Shown piece by piece: positions 25,686 through 34,155 of a stretch of DNA of 47,484 bases. Below the pieces are notes generated by a model. That model ran no database searches. It was not told the origin of the DNA and worked only from the letters and a program-made list of their open reading frames with translations. The position numbers and the translations under genes are program-made. This stretch comes from Haemophilus parahaemolyticus (GTDB lineage: Bacteria; Pseudomonadota; Gammaproteobacteria; Enterobacterales; Pasteurellaceae). The DNA lies in the NCBI RefSeq assembly GCF_018373095.1, contig NZ_JAHAHT010000004.1:1-47484 (forward strand), read 5' to 3'. Each line of letters begins with the position of its first letter. Position 1 is the stretch's first letter.

Positions 25686-26537
25686 ATGAAACAGTATCTT
25701 GATTTGTGTAATCGTATCGTGAATGAAGGCAAATGGGTAGCCAATGAACGTACTGGTAAGCGTTGTTTAACAGTAATTAATGCTGATTTAACCTACAATG
25801 TTGAAAATGGCGAATTTCCTCTTGTCACTACTCGCCGTAGCTTCTGGAAAGCGGCTATTGCTGAGCTATTAGGCTATATTCGTGGTTACAGTAATGCTGC
25901 TGATTTCCGAGCCTTAGGCACAAAATCTTGGGATGCCAATGCTAACGAAAATACAGCTTGGCTTAATAACCCGTATCGAAAAGGCGAAGATGATATGGGA
26001 TTAGTTTATGGAGCAATTGGACGTAACTTCCCAAAACCTAATGGCGGTTCTGTCGATCTGCTTCATCAAATTGTCGATGATTTAAAACGCGGTATTGATA
26101 ATCGTGGCGAAATTTATACTTTCTATCATCCTGGTGCGTTTGAGTTAGGTTGCCTACGTCCTTGCCTACATAGCCATCACTTCTCACTTTTAGATGGCAA
26201 ACTCTACTTAAATAGTACACAACGTTCTGCTGACGTGCCACTTGGATTAAACTGGAATATGATCCAATGCTACACTTTCCTTGCATTGATGGCACAAATT
26301 ACAGGACATGAAGCAGGACAAGCATTCCACAAAATTGTGAATGCACATATTTACGAAGATCAGCTCGAATTAATGCGTGATGTGCAACTTAAACGAGAAC
26401 CACTTTCTGCACCGAAGTTGATTATTAATCCAGATATTAAATCACTCGAAGATTTAGAAACGTGGGTTACGCTTGATGATTTCAACGTAGAAGGCTATGA
26501 ATACCACCCGAGTATTCAGTATCCATTTTCGGTGTAA
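25686..26537 (+). CDS. thyA: ThyA thymidylate synthase
   Basis: ThyA methylates dUMP to dTMP with methylenetetrahydrofolate. The 283 residues are longer than E. coli (264) and of the Haemophilus type. The active-site segment is LRPCLHSHHF with catalytic Cys160, where E. coli has APCHAFFQF. The phosphate-binding QRSADVPLGLNWN follows, and the conserved C-terminal YHPSIQYPFSV ends near the usual final residue. In enterics lgt precedes thyA; here a lipoprotein gene is divergent instead. Confidence 0.95.
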   Translation: MKQYLDLCNRIVNEGKWVANERTGKRCLTVINADLTYNVENGEFPLVTTRRSFWKAAIAELLGYIRGYSNAADFRALGTKSWDANANENTAWLNNPYRKGEDDMGLVYGAIGRNFPKPNGGSVDLLHQIVDDLKRGIDNRGEIYTFYHPGAFELGCLRPCLHSHHFSLLDGKLYLNSTQRSADVPLGLNWNMIQCYTFLALMAQITGHEAGQAFHKIVNAHIYEDQLELMRDVQLKREPLSAPKLIINPDIKSLEDLETWVTLDDFNVEGYEYHPSIQYPFSV

Positions 26538-26545
26538 ATAAAATC

Positions 26546-26590
26546 AGAGGCTTGAGCGATATCAAAGGTTCTAGCCTCTTTTATCTTTTT
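26546..26590 (+). terminator. Rho-independent terminator after thyA
   Basis: AGAGGCT (26546-26552) pairs with AGCCTCT (26573-26579) across a 20-base loop and is followed by tttatcttttt. Confidence 0.75.
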
Positions 26591-26655
26591 CATACTCATA
26601 AAATCATTTTTTTGGTACACTTAACGTACTTTTAGTATTTATTTTGGAATAGATT

Positions 26656-28098
26656 ATGTCGGAAAAGAAAAAAGGTTTTTGGTCTTGGCTGGGCTTTGGT
26701 AAAAAAGAAAATATTGAAGAGCAAACTCAGCAAGGACAAGCTGTTGAGTTAGATTCGCAAAACATGGAAAAAAATGCACCGCTTGTAGAAGAAAAACAAG
26801 AGCGTGAAGAAACACCAGTAGAAAAATACGAAACAGTCAGCGAATTTATCGAGCAGAAATTAGATGAAGCGAAACATTTTGTTGAAGAGAAACTGGATGT
26901 TGCTGAGCATATCATTGATGAGTTAGAAGAGAAAATCGAACAATCTTTTGAAGAAGAAAAAGAAGAGAGCGTGGCGATTGTAGATACAGCTCATCACAAG
27001 ATTCGTAAAGAACCACAAGCGGTTGAAATTTCAGAGAAAATTGCAGAGCCTATTGCTGAAGAAGTCGTAGAGTCAGTCGAGGAGGCTTGTGAGACCGTTG
27101 AAAATATTGAAGAAGCGGAAGATGTTAAAGAAGAAATCCAAGATGAATATCAAGAAAAGCCCACTAATAAAACAGGCTTTTTTAGTCGTTTAATTCAAGG
27201 GCTGATTAAAACGAAACAAAATATTGGTTCTGGTTTTTTAAACTTCTTCCGCGGCAAAAAAATTGATGATGATCTGTTTGAAGAGTTAGAAGAACAGCTG
27301 TTGATAGCGGATCTTGGTATGCCTACCACAACCAAAATTATCAATAGCTTAACTCAACACGCGACCAAACAACAACTTAAAGATGCTGAATTACTTTATC
27401 AGCAATTAAAACTTGAGCTTGCCGATGTGCTAAAGCCAGTGGCTCAACCACTTGAAATTGATACAACTAAAAAACCATATGTGATTTTGATGGTTGGGGT
27501 GAATGGAGTAGGTAAAACGACTACGATCGGTAAATTAGCGAAAAAATTCCAAGAGGAAGGAAAATCTGTAATGCTTGCTGCGGGCGATACTTTCCGAGCT
27601 GCAGCGGTTGAACAACTTCAAGTTTGGGGTGAGCGTAACCATATTCCTGTGATTGCACAATCTAGTGGTTCAGATTCAGCGTCGGTGATTTTTGATGCGA
27701 TGCAATCTGCTTCTGCAAGAAATATTGATGTGTTGATTGCTGATACTGCGGGGCGTTTACAAAATAAAAATCACTTGATGGATGAATTGAAAAAAATTGT
27801 ACGTGTGATAAAAAAATATGATGAAACTGCGCCGCACGAAATTATGCTAACGTTAGATGCGAGCACGGGGCAAAATGCGATTAGCCAAGCAAAACTCTTT
27901 AATGAAGCGGTGGGCTTAACAGGTATTACGCTTACTAAATTAGATGGAACAGCAAAAGGAGGCGTTATTTTTGCTATTGCGGATCAATTTAATATTCCAA
28001 TTCGTTTTATCGGGGTAGGTGAGAAAATTGACGATTTGCGTCCGTTTAATTCGGAAGAGTTTATCGAAGCCCTGTTTAGTCACGAAGAAGAAAAATAG
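26656..28098 (+). CDS. ftsY: FtsY signal recognition particle receptor
   Basis: FtsY docks SRP-ribosome complexes at the inner membrane. The 480 residues comprise a long acidic N-terminal A domain (about 1-180, rich in Glu/Ala, membrane and translocon binding) and the NG GTPase. G-domain motifs are GVNGVGKTTTIGKLAKKF, DTAGR and TKLDGTAKGG. The basic amphipathic start KKKGFWSWLGFGKKE (4-18) fits a lipid-binding helix. It is the first gene of ftsY-ftsE-ftsX. Confidence 0.97.
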   Translation: MSEKKKGFWSWLGFGKKENIEEQTQQGQAVELDSQNMEKNAPLVEEKQEREETPVEKYETVSEFIEQKLDEAKHFVEEKLDVAEHIIDELEEKIEQSFEEEKEESVAIVDTAHHKIRKEPQAVEISEKIAEPIAEEVVESVEEACETVENIEEAEDVKEEIQDEYQEKPTNKTGFFSRLIQGLIKTKQNIGSGFLNFFRGKKIDDDLFEELEEQLLIADLGMPTTTKIINSLTQHATKQQLKDAELLYQQLKLELADVLKPVAQPLEIDTTKKPYVILMVGVNGVGKTTTIGKLAKKFQEEGKSVMLAAGDTFRAAAVEQLQVWGERNHIPVIAQSSGSDSASVIFDAMQSASARNIDVLIADTAGRLQNKNHLMDELKKIVRVIKKYDETAPHEIMLTLDASTGQNAISQAKLFNEAVGLTGITLTKLDGTAKGGVIFAIADQFNIPIRFIGVGEKIDDLRPFNSEEFIEALFSHEEEK

Positions 28099-28132
28099 TT
28101 GCACAATATAAAAACGAAATAAAGGCAAAACA

Positions 28133-28789
28133 ATGATCAAATTTAGTAATGTCAATAAAGTTTATAAAGGAAATAAAGCGGCACTGCAAGGTATCAGCTT
28201 TCATATTCCAAAAGGCGGAATGGCGTATCTCACGGGGCATTCTGGTGCAGGGAAAAGTACGTTATTGAAACTAATTATGGGCATTGAGCGTGTTAATGGA
28301 GGTAATATTGAGTTTAACGGCTACGATATTACCCGCCTTGCCTCGCACGAATTGCCGTTTTTACGTCGTCAAATTGGAATGGTGCATCAAGATTATCGCC
28401 TCCTAACAGATAGACGCATTTTAGATAACGTGGCATTACCTTTGATTATTCAAGGAATGAATCAACAAATTGTTGAGCGAGAAGCAAGATTAGCTCTTGC
28501 TCGTGTGGGATTAGCAGGAAAGGAAAACTATTTTCCCCACCACCTTTCTGGTGGGGAACAACAACGAGTAGATATTGCTCGCGCAATTGTACATCGTCCA
28601 ATCTTACTACTTGCTGATGAACCAACGGGGAATTTAGATGAAAAGCTCTCATTTGAGATTTTCCGTCTGTTTGAAGAGTTTAATCAGCAAGGCACAACGG
28701 TAATTATTGCGACTCACGATACTAGCATCATTGTAAAACGTCCCAAACCTTGCCTTGTGTTAGAACAAGGGCATCTACAAACGCATTAA
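28133..28789 (+). CDS. ftsE: FtsE cell-division ABC ATPase
   Basis: FtsE is the ATPase partner of FtsX. Together they link the FtsZ ring to periplasmic amidase activation through EnvC. The 218 residues have Walker A GHSGAGKST, signature LSGGEQQRVDIARA, Walker B ILLLADEPTGNLD and the H-loop ATHD. It lies 34 bases after ftsY and 15 before ftsX. Confidence 0.97.
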   Translation: MIKFSNVNKVYKGNKAALQGISFHIPKGGMAYLTGHSGAGKSTLLKLIMGIERVNGGNIEFNGYDITRLASHELPFLRRQIGMVHQDYRLLTDRRILDNVALPLIIQGMNQQIVEREARLALARVGLAGKENYFPHHLSGGEQQRVDIARAIVHRPILLLADEPTGNLDEKLSFEIFRLFEEFNQQGTTVIIATHDTSIIVKRPKPCLVLEQGHLQTH

Positions 28790-28804
28790 GCAAAAGGATT
28801 GGAA

Positions 28805-29734
28805 ATGGCTTCTTTATTGAATACGCGATTAGGTGCACAAACTCGTTATATTTTGCGAACGGTTTGGCAGGATTTAATACAACGAAAACTGAGCACGTTC
28901 TTAACCGTGTTGGTCATTGCAGCTTCGCTTACTATTCCAACAGTCAGCTATCTTTTATGGAAAAATGTCAATCACGCTGCAACGGAATTTTACCCCGAGC
29001 CTGAATTGACTATTTATCTCAATAAAAATCTATCGGATAACGAAGCCAATATTGTGGTGGAAAAAATTCGTCAATTTGAAACAGATAAAATTGAACATCT
29101 GAATTTTATCTCACGCCAACAGAGCTTAGATGATTTCCAAACGTGGTCTGGTTTTACTGAAGCTTTGGATATTATCGAAGATAACCCGCTCCCTGCAGTG
29201 GTGGTACTTAAACCGAAAAAAAACTTTGCTAATAACGATGAAATGCTAGCACTACGCAGCGGTTTGCAAAACATCAAAGGGGTACAGGAAGTACGTTTAG
29301 ATAATGGCTGGTTAGAAAAATTAACCGCTTTAACATGGCTTTTCGCACGCATTAGCACGCTTTGCACTTTATTGATGATGATTGCTGTCTTTTTAGTGAT
29401 TGGCAATATGGTACGTACTGATGTTGCTAACAACCGAGCTTCCATTGAAGTGCAACAGCTTTTAGGTGCAACCGACCATTTCATTGCCCGCCCATTTTTA
29501 TACAAGGGAATGATTTACGGCTTTTTAGGCAGTTTATTAGCAATCTTATTTAGCTCAGCCATTATTAGCTATTTAGTGGGTATCGTAAAATATGTGACAG
29601 ATATGTTCACCGTGAAATTTGAGCTAACAGGCTTGGATTTTAGTGAAATCTTTTTGATTATCGTGATATGTATTTTTATTGGTTGGGTTTCAGCGAATAT
29701 TGCAACAAATAAGCATATTATTCGGTTAAAGTAA
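28805..29734 (+). CDS. ftsX: FtsX cell-division membrane protein
   Basis: The 309-residue inner-membrane partner of FtsE has one transmembrane helix near 30-50. A periplasmic loop (about 55-160, EnvC-binding) and three further helices follow. I start at MASLLNTRLG, preceded by AGGATTGGAA; a TTG two codons upstream is also open. In enterics rpoH follows; here the conserved cluster ends and an accessory region begins. Confidence 0.94.
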   Translation: MASLLNTRLGAQTRYILRTVWQDLIQRKLSTFLTVLVIAASLTIPTVSYLLWKNVNHAATEFYPEPELTIYLNKNLSDNEANIVVEKIRQFETDKIEHLNFISRQQSLDDFQTWSGFTEALDIIEDNPLPAVVVLKPKKNFANNDEMLALRSGLQNIKGVQEVRLDNGWLEKLTALTWLFARISTLCTLLMMIAVFLVIGNMVRTDVANNRASIEVQQLLGATDHFIARPFLYKGMIYGFLGSLLAILFSSAIISYLVGIVKYVTDMFTVKFELTGLDFSEIFLIIVICIFIGWVSANIATNKHIIRLK

Positions 29735-29814
29735 TCTAAAGTAAATTGGCATTGATAGAGGTGTAATAGATAAAACTGTCTAAATGATAGCTAACAACCT
29801 TATCTATTTTAGAA
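29735..29814. other. Gap after ftsX with an AATAGATAA/TTATCTATT inverted repeat
   Basis: The junction between the conserved ftsX gene and the accessory region holds a 9-base inverted repeat (29765-29773 and 29800-29808) with a 26-base loop. It lacks a T-run and so is not a convincing terminator. No gene is seen. Confidence 0.4.
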
Positions 29815-29999
29815 TCTATCAGGACTAAAACACCTGAATAGCGATGAAAAAGGTTGTATCCATTGATGTTCAGATATCTATTTTTAAGTGGCTTTAAGGC
29901 TAAAACTCAATGACTTGTTGTTTGAAAAGAAAATTGTATTTGGTCATAAAAATCTACACCTTAGTTGGTTATTTAGTCCAACTTTTGGGGTGCAGATCA
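29815..29999 (-). mobile_element. Decayed IS3-family (IS150-like) insertion sequence end
   Basis: Read on the minus strand the segment begins TGATCTGCACCCCAAAAG, the kind of terminal repeat seen on IS150-group elements. An orfA start then follows at 29947 (MTKYNFLFKQQVIEF) and stops after 15 codons. Further on, W-I-Q, then F-H-R-Y-S-G-V-L after a frame change, matches the 'RWIqqF.hsGi.gL' part of IS150-type OrfA. Stops and frameshifts show decay, and the rest of the element is missing. The terminal repeat abuts the stop of the neighbouring SRPBCC gene. Confidence 0.75.
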
Positions 30000-30002
30000 C
30001 TT

Positions 30003-30530
30003 TTAATAAGCCGCTTTATTTTTCGCTGCTTTTGTTAAACCGTCCAACCATGCTTGATGGCCGTTGACCATTGGATTGGGCACGGTTTCTGCTAATCCTT
30101 TGGCGAGTTTGCCGATTTGGCTTTCTTCGGTTAATACACGCACGCGGTTATTCGGTAGGTTTTCTAAAATCCAAGCGTGATACACATCGCTGAAATCTTC
30201 GCCTTTACCAAAGGTGCCAGACCATGCAAGGCGAACGAGATTGTCATCTTTGCTGATATCAAATTCTTCTACTTTACAAGTCACGTGGAAACCAAACGTA
30301 TCAAAAACAAAGTTAGCACCTGCTGAAAGTTGAGTGGTTGAACCATCGCCTACCACTATATTTTCCGCATTGTGATAATAAGTGCCCCATGCTTTGGTAT
30401 CCGCTAAATAAGGCAGCACATTCGCCACGCTTAAGCCTTTTACAATCACTTCATTAGAAACGTAGTTGTCGGTTTCGCCCGGCGTATATTTTTCTGGCCA
30501 AATGATTGCTGGTTGTGAATAAGTTTTCAT
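30003..30530 (-). CDS. SRPBCC (START/polyketide-cyclase-like) domain protein
   Basis: The 175-residue protein resembles SRPBCC superfamily ligand-binding helix-grip proteins: EVIVKGLSVANVLPYLADTKAWGTYYHNAENIVV at the start, a central beta sheet, and VNGHQAWLDGLTKAAKN as a C-terminal helix. No signal peptide is present and the ligand is unknown. It is divergent from a LysR regulator, with which it shares a promoter region. It lies at the left edge of the accessory island. Confidence 0.75.
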   Translation of the reverse strand: MKTYSQPAIIWPEKYTPGETDNYVSNEVIVKGLSVANVLPYLADTKAWGTYYHNAENIVVGDGSTTQLSAGANFVFDTFGFHVTCKVEEFDISKDDNLVRLAWSGTFGKGEDFSDVYHAWILENLPNNRVRVLTEESQIGKLAKGLAETVPNPMVNGHQAWLDGLTKAAKNKAAY

Positions 30531-30577
30531 AATAAAGTCCTCTTAGTTAATGGTTAGTCGCATTTTGCTATGGAGGC

Positions 30578-30606
30578 ATTATAGGGATGAATAAGATATA
30601 AGTTAA
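30578..30606 (-). promoter_or_regulatory. Promoter of the SRPBCC gene
   Basis: On the minus strand TTAACT (30601-30606) and a consensus TATAAT (30578-30583) are separated by 17 bases, about 48 bases before the start codon. Confidence 0.65.
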
Positions 30607-30626
30607 ATCACTGTTATAAATGGTTG

Positions 30627-30645
30627 ATATCAGATAAAATGATAT
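30627..30645. promoter_or_regulatory. LysR-type operator (ATATCA-N7-TGATAT)
   Basis: A 6+7+6 inverted repeat containing ATC-N9-GAT, matching the T-N11-A pattern of LysR-type binding sites. It lies 24 bases before the lysR start and upstream of the divergent SRPBCC promoter, the classical position for autoregulation and divergent control. Confidence 0.65.
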
Positions 30646-30668
30646 TAGAAGAATAAAGCGAGCTAAAA

Positions 30669-31577
30669 ATGAAATCCTTACAAACTCTTGATTTGAACTT
30701 ATTGAAAGCCTTTTCGGTATTGATGGACGAGCGTAACGTGAGTAAAGCCGCCGAGCGTTTGGCGATTACGCAGCCGGCAATGAGTGGTATATTGACAAGA
30801 TTGCGCGACAGTTTTGATGATCCGTTGTTTGTGCGAGTGCAACGGGGCGTAGTGCCAACCAATCGGGCATTGGAACTTGCTCCGCAAGTGAAAAAGGTAC
30901 TGCATGAAGTAGAACAGTTATTACAGCCGCTACAGTTTGATCCGACCACAGCGGAATTAACCGTATGCATCGCCTGTACCGATTACGCAATGCGCGCCGT
31001 GATTGTACCGTTTCTGCATTTGCTGAAAATCCAAGCACCAAAAATCAAAGTAGCGGTGCTGGCGATTAACGAAAGCCTCGTACAAAATCAGCTGGAACAG
31101 CGACAAATTGACTTTGCGTTAGTCACGCCGGACTTCCAAGCACCAGATATTCACGCAAAAAATTTGTATGATGAACGCTATATCTGTGCCGTTCGACACG
31201 ATCACCCCATAGCCCAACAATCCCAACTGACCCTTGAGCAGTTTTGCCAGTTAGAGCAAGCCTTGATTTCCTATCATGGCGGCAGCTTCAGCGGTGTTAC
31301 CGACAATGCCCTGCAAGCGATGGGACTACAAAGAAATGTCAGCCTGTCGGTGCAAAACTTTATTGTTTTGCCTGAATTGTTGGAGCAAAGCGATTTACTG
31401 GCGGTTGTGCCTGAGCGCTTGATTACTCACTTAGATAATCTCAAACGCTTTGAGCCCCCTCTTAAAATTCAAGGTTTCACCAAAACATTGATTTGGCACG
31501 AACGGACACATAAAGATCCTGCGTATTGCTGGATCAGGGAGCTGATTGAAAAGGCTTGTTTGGTTGAAGGAAAATAA
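30669..31577 (+). CDS. LysR-family transcriptional regulator
   Basis: The 302-residue protein has an N-terminal winged helix-turn-helix (about 5-65: LDLNLLKAFSVLMDERNVSKAAERLAITQPAMSGILTRLR) and a periplasmic-binding-like effector domain (about 90-300). It is divergent from the SRPBCC gene and upstream of mdaB in the same orientation. It probably controls both in response to a redox-active or quinone-like compound; this is inferred from context. I saw no Apl-type uptake signals in it. Confidence 0.9.
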   Translation: MKSLQTLDLNLLKAFSVLMDERNVSKAAERLAITQPAMSGILTRLRDSFDDPLFVRVQRGVVPTNRALELAPQVKKVLHEVEQLLQPLQFDPTTAELTVCIACTDYAMRAVIVPFLHLLKIQAPKIKVAVLAINESLVQNQLEQRQIDFALVTPDFQAPDIHAKNLYDERYICAVRHDHPIAQQSQLTLEQFCQLEQALISYHGGSFSGVTDNALQAMGLQRNVSLSVQNFIVLPELLEQSDLLAVVPERLITHLDNLKRFEPPLKIQGFTKTLIWHERTHKDPAYCWIRELIEKACLVEGK

Positions 31578-31723
31578 TGAATATTGATGCTACGGCTTAG
31601 TTGCAATAGTTAGCATACCTTATAGTCTCAAATAGCATGGCAAGCAAATATACTTTTAAAAATTAACGTAAAAAGGCATAATTGCAGCCCCATTTTTATA
31701 ATTATTTGTTTTAGGAGCAAAAG

Positions 31724-32302
31724 ATGAATATTTTATTATTAGACGGTGGTAAGGCGTTTGGTCATTCTCACGGCGAGTTAAACCACACGCTTCATAAAAA
31801 AGCAAAAGAAGTTTTGACCGCACTTGGACACAATGTAAAAGAAACTGTGATCGATGCTGGCTATGATGTTGAAGCAGAAATCGAAAAATTCTTGTGGATG
31901 GATGCCGTAATTTGGCAGATGCCAGGTTGGTGGATGCACGAGCCTTGGACAGTAAAAAAATACATAGACGAAGTATTAACCAGCGGACACGGCAAGTTAT
32001 ATCACAGCGATGGCAGACACAGCGTCAGTCCGACTGAAGGCTATGGCACAGGCGGTTTGTTACAAGGCAAAAAACATATGCTTTCATTGACTTGGAATGC
32101 ACCGATTGAAGCGTTCACCCGCGAAGGTGACTTCTTCGAAGGCAAAGGCGTGGATGCGTTGTATATGCACTTCCACAAACTCAACGAATTCATCGGCTTG
32201 ACCCGTCTGCCGACATTCTTATGTAACGATGTGATTAAAAATCCGCAAGTGGAACAATACTTAGCGGACTACCAAGCACATTTAGAAAAAGTATTTGGTT
32301 AA
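31724..32302 (+). CDS. mdaB: MdaB-type NAD(P)H quinone oxidoreductase
   Basis: The 192-residue flavodoxin-fold FAD enzyme reduces quinones by two electrons and protects from oxidative stress. Family blocks: MNILLLDGGKAFGHSHGELN, the MPGWWMHEPWTVKKYIDEVLTSGHGKLY stretch, GYGTGGLLQGKKHMLSLTWNAP, LPTFLCNDV. The RBS is AGGAG. This is the intact copy; a truncated relative lies 2.5 kb downstream. Codon 33 onward contains ACCGCACTT, a Hin-type uptake core. The terminator is at 32329. One substitution is odd: YMHFHK, where the other copy has YMPFHK. Confidence 0.93.
   Translation: MNILLLDGGKAFGHSHGELNHTLHKKAKEVLTALGHNVKETVIDAGYDVEAEIEKFLWMDAVIWQMPGWWMHEPWTVKKYIDEVLTSGHGKLYHSDGRHSVSPTEGYGTGGLLQGKKHMLSLTWNAPIEAFTREGDFFEGKGVDALYMHFHKLNEFIGLTRLPTFLCNDVIKNPQVEQYLADYQAHLEKVFG
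31817..31825 (-). other. Hin-type uptake signal core in mdaB
   Basis: ACCGCACTT is the complement of AAGTGCGGT, the Haemophilus influenzae-dialect uptake core, in a genome that otherwise uses ACAAGCGGT. The only other copy I noticed is at the same site of the second mdaB (34317-34325). Confidence 0.7.
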
Positions 32303-32328
32303 TTGATAATTGAGAAATATTCGTTTAG

Positions 32329-32356
32329 AAGGTGAGCATTTTGGCTCACCTTTTTT
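32329..32356 (+). terminator. Terminator after mdaB
   Basis: GGTGAGC (32331-32337) pairs with GCTCACC (32344-32350) and is followed by six T. A weakened copy of the same terminator follows the second mdaB. Confidence 0.88.
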
Positions 32357-32399
32357 ATATTGAGTATATTATGTAGAATAGTTTGTACTTGAATAAGCA

Positions 32400-32519
32400 A
32401 TGACTTTCAATGGCGAATTATTGGGAACAGGATTGGCTGGTGAATGTGCCGTTGTATGCTTGTTCTATTTAAACAAATCTAATTACAGATTCCATCTTAG
32501 TTTAAAAAAGGAAAAATGA
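32400..32519 (+). CDS. Possible 39-codon upstream ORF coupled to the ATPase gene
   Basis: The frame ATG (32400) to TGA (32517-32519) encodes 39 residues: MTFNGELLGTGLAGECAVVC, then a Lys/Tyr-rich end. Its TGA overlaps the next gene's ATG (ATGA), the form of translational coupling. There is no convincing ribosome binding site and no recognised family. It could be a leader peptide, a remnant or chance. Confidence 0.25.
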   Translation: MTFNGELLGTGLAGECAVVCLFYLNKSNYRFHLSLKKEK

Positions 32520-34147
32520 TGTGTAATGTAAATATCCCCAGAAAAGACAATTCAAATTTAGAATTAACTCTAGAAGCTGGAAAAACAACAATTATTATTG
32601 GTGCAAACGGTTCAGGAAAAACTCGTCTCGCCGTATTTTTAGAAGAACAGTTAGGCGAAAAAGCGCATCGAATTGCAGCGCATAGAGCGTTAAACTTAAA
32701 TCCTGATGTAAATAAAATCCCAGAATCAAAAGCTAAGAAAGCATTAATCTATGGTGCCACATGGGATACAGTCTCCATTTCTACTAGAAAAAGTGAAAGA
32801 TGGGGAAATAAAGCTCCTACTAGTTTACTTAATGATTTTGACCGTCTTCTGCAATATTTATTTGCTCAACAAAATAATCTTGCTGTTGAAAATCACCAAA
32901 AACGCAATCGTGGTGAAGAAATTACCAATAGCAAAACTAAATTAGACATTTTACAAGAAGTATGGGAACGATTATTACCGCTTAAAAAATTACATATAAC
33001 GGCAGATAATATAAGAGTGTCTTCTACCAGTATTGAAAGCGCTGATTATTCTGCTTCAGAGATGAGCGATGGGGAGCGAGCGGTTTTTTATATTTTAGGG
33101 CAAGTACTTTCCGCAAATGAAGATTCTATCTTAATTTTTGATGAACCAGAATTACATATTCATAAATCAATCATTTCTAATTTATGGGATGAAATTGAAA
33201 AATTACGTCCTGATTGCTCTTTTTTGATGATTACGCATGATATTGAATTTGCAGCAACGAGAGTCGCGAAAAAATATGTGGTTCGTAATTATTATTCTGA
33301 TCCTGCTTGGGATATTTCAGAAATTCCAGATAGCGAACTTGATGAGCAAACGATCACTTTGATTTTAGGTAGCAGAAAACCCATTCTATTTGTAGAAGGA
33401 GACAAAACAAGTTTAGATATGGAAACCTATCGCCTTTGTTATCCTGAATGGACAGTTATACCTAAAGGATCTTGCAAAGATGTTATTCAGGCTGTTTCAT
33501 CATTACGAAAATTAAATGAAGATATGCCTATATTAAATATAAAGTGTGCAGGGATTGTAGATCGAGATACACGCGACAGCTCTCAAATACAAGAGTTGGA
33601 AGAACAAGGTATCAAAGTACTACCATGTTCTGAAATTGAAAATATATTTAGTCTTTCATCTGTAGCACATAAAGTATTGGAAATAGAAGGTTTTGCTGGT
33701 GATGAATTAATTAATAAAAAAGAACAATTTAAAGCTAGTTTGCTTGATTATATAAAAAAAGAGTTATCTGATGATAAACTTGAGGAGTTTGTTGTTAAGA
33801 GAATTCATAGACGAATTGATAATTTTCTGAAAAAAATTGATTTATCAGATGTGCAGAATAGTAATAAAATGAAAGATAAACTCATTTCAGAGTTATCAAA
33901 TTTAACCAATTCTAAAATCAATGAATGGATTTCTGAAATGAGAAATGAAATTCAAGCATGTATTAATAATGAAGATATAGATGGATTGCTATGTATTTAT
34001 GAAAATAAAGGTTTACTGGCAAAAACGGCTTCAATATTAGCGGGTACTAGTAAATCTAATTTTAAAGACTGGTTAATGCGTCAGATGAGATCTACCAATA
34101 ATAGTCTATTACAAGTTATTAAATCTATTTTGCCTGAATTGAATTAG
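32516..34147 (+). CDS. ABC-type ATPase fused to DUF4435 (TOPRIM-like): PARIS/OLD-like candidate defence protein
   Basis: The 543-residue protein has an SMC/OLD-like ABC ATPase half (about 10-285): Walker A GANGSGKT (29-36), signature MSDGER (183-188), Walker B ILIFDEPELHIH (205-216) and H-loop THD (240-242). The C-terminal half (about 285-543) matches DUF4435, a TOPRIM-like domain: ILFVEGDK with Glu294, GIVDRDTRD with Asp349/Asp351, and the LPCSEIENIF block. This ATPase plus DUF4435 pair is what AriA and AriB supply in PARIS, here in one short chain. Single-chain OLD nucleases share the layout but use a different TOPRIM family. Two tandem ATGs are possible (32516, 32519); RBS AAGGA favours the second. 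It lies between two mdaB copies and ends at a Neisseria-type uptake-sequence hairpin. Confidence 0.82.
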   Translation: MMCNVNIPRKDNSNLELTLEAGKTTIIIGANGSGKTRLAVFLEEQLGEKAHRIAAHRALNLNPDVNKIPESKAKKALIYGATWDTVSISTRKSERWGNKAPTSLLNDFDRLLQYLFAQQNNLAVENHQKRNRGEEITNSKTKLDILQEVWERLLPLKKLHITADNIRVSSTSIESADYSASEMSDGERAVFYILGQVLSANEDSILIFDEPELHIHKSIISNLWDEIEKLRPDCSFLMITHDIEFAATRVAKKYVVRNYYSDPAWDISEIPDSELDEQTITLILGSRKPILFVEGDKTSLDMETYRLCYPEWTVIPKGSCKDVIQAVSSLRKLNEDMPILNIKCAGIVDRDTRDSSQIQELEEQGIKVLPCSEIENIFSLSSVAHKVLEIEGFAGDELINKKEQFKASLLDYIKKELSDDKLEEFVVKRIHRRIDNFLKKIDLSDVQNSNKMKDKLISELSNLTNSKINEWISEMRNEIQACINNEDIDGLLCIYENKGLLAKTASILAGTSKSNFKDWLMRQMRSTNNSLLQVIKSILPELN

Positions 34148-34155
34148 TAACATAC

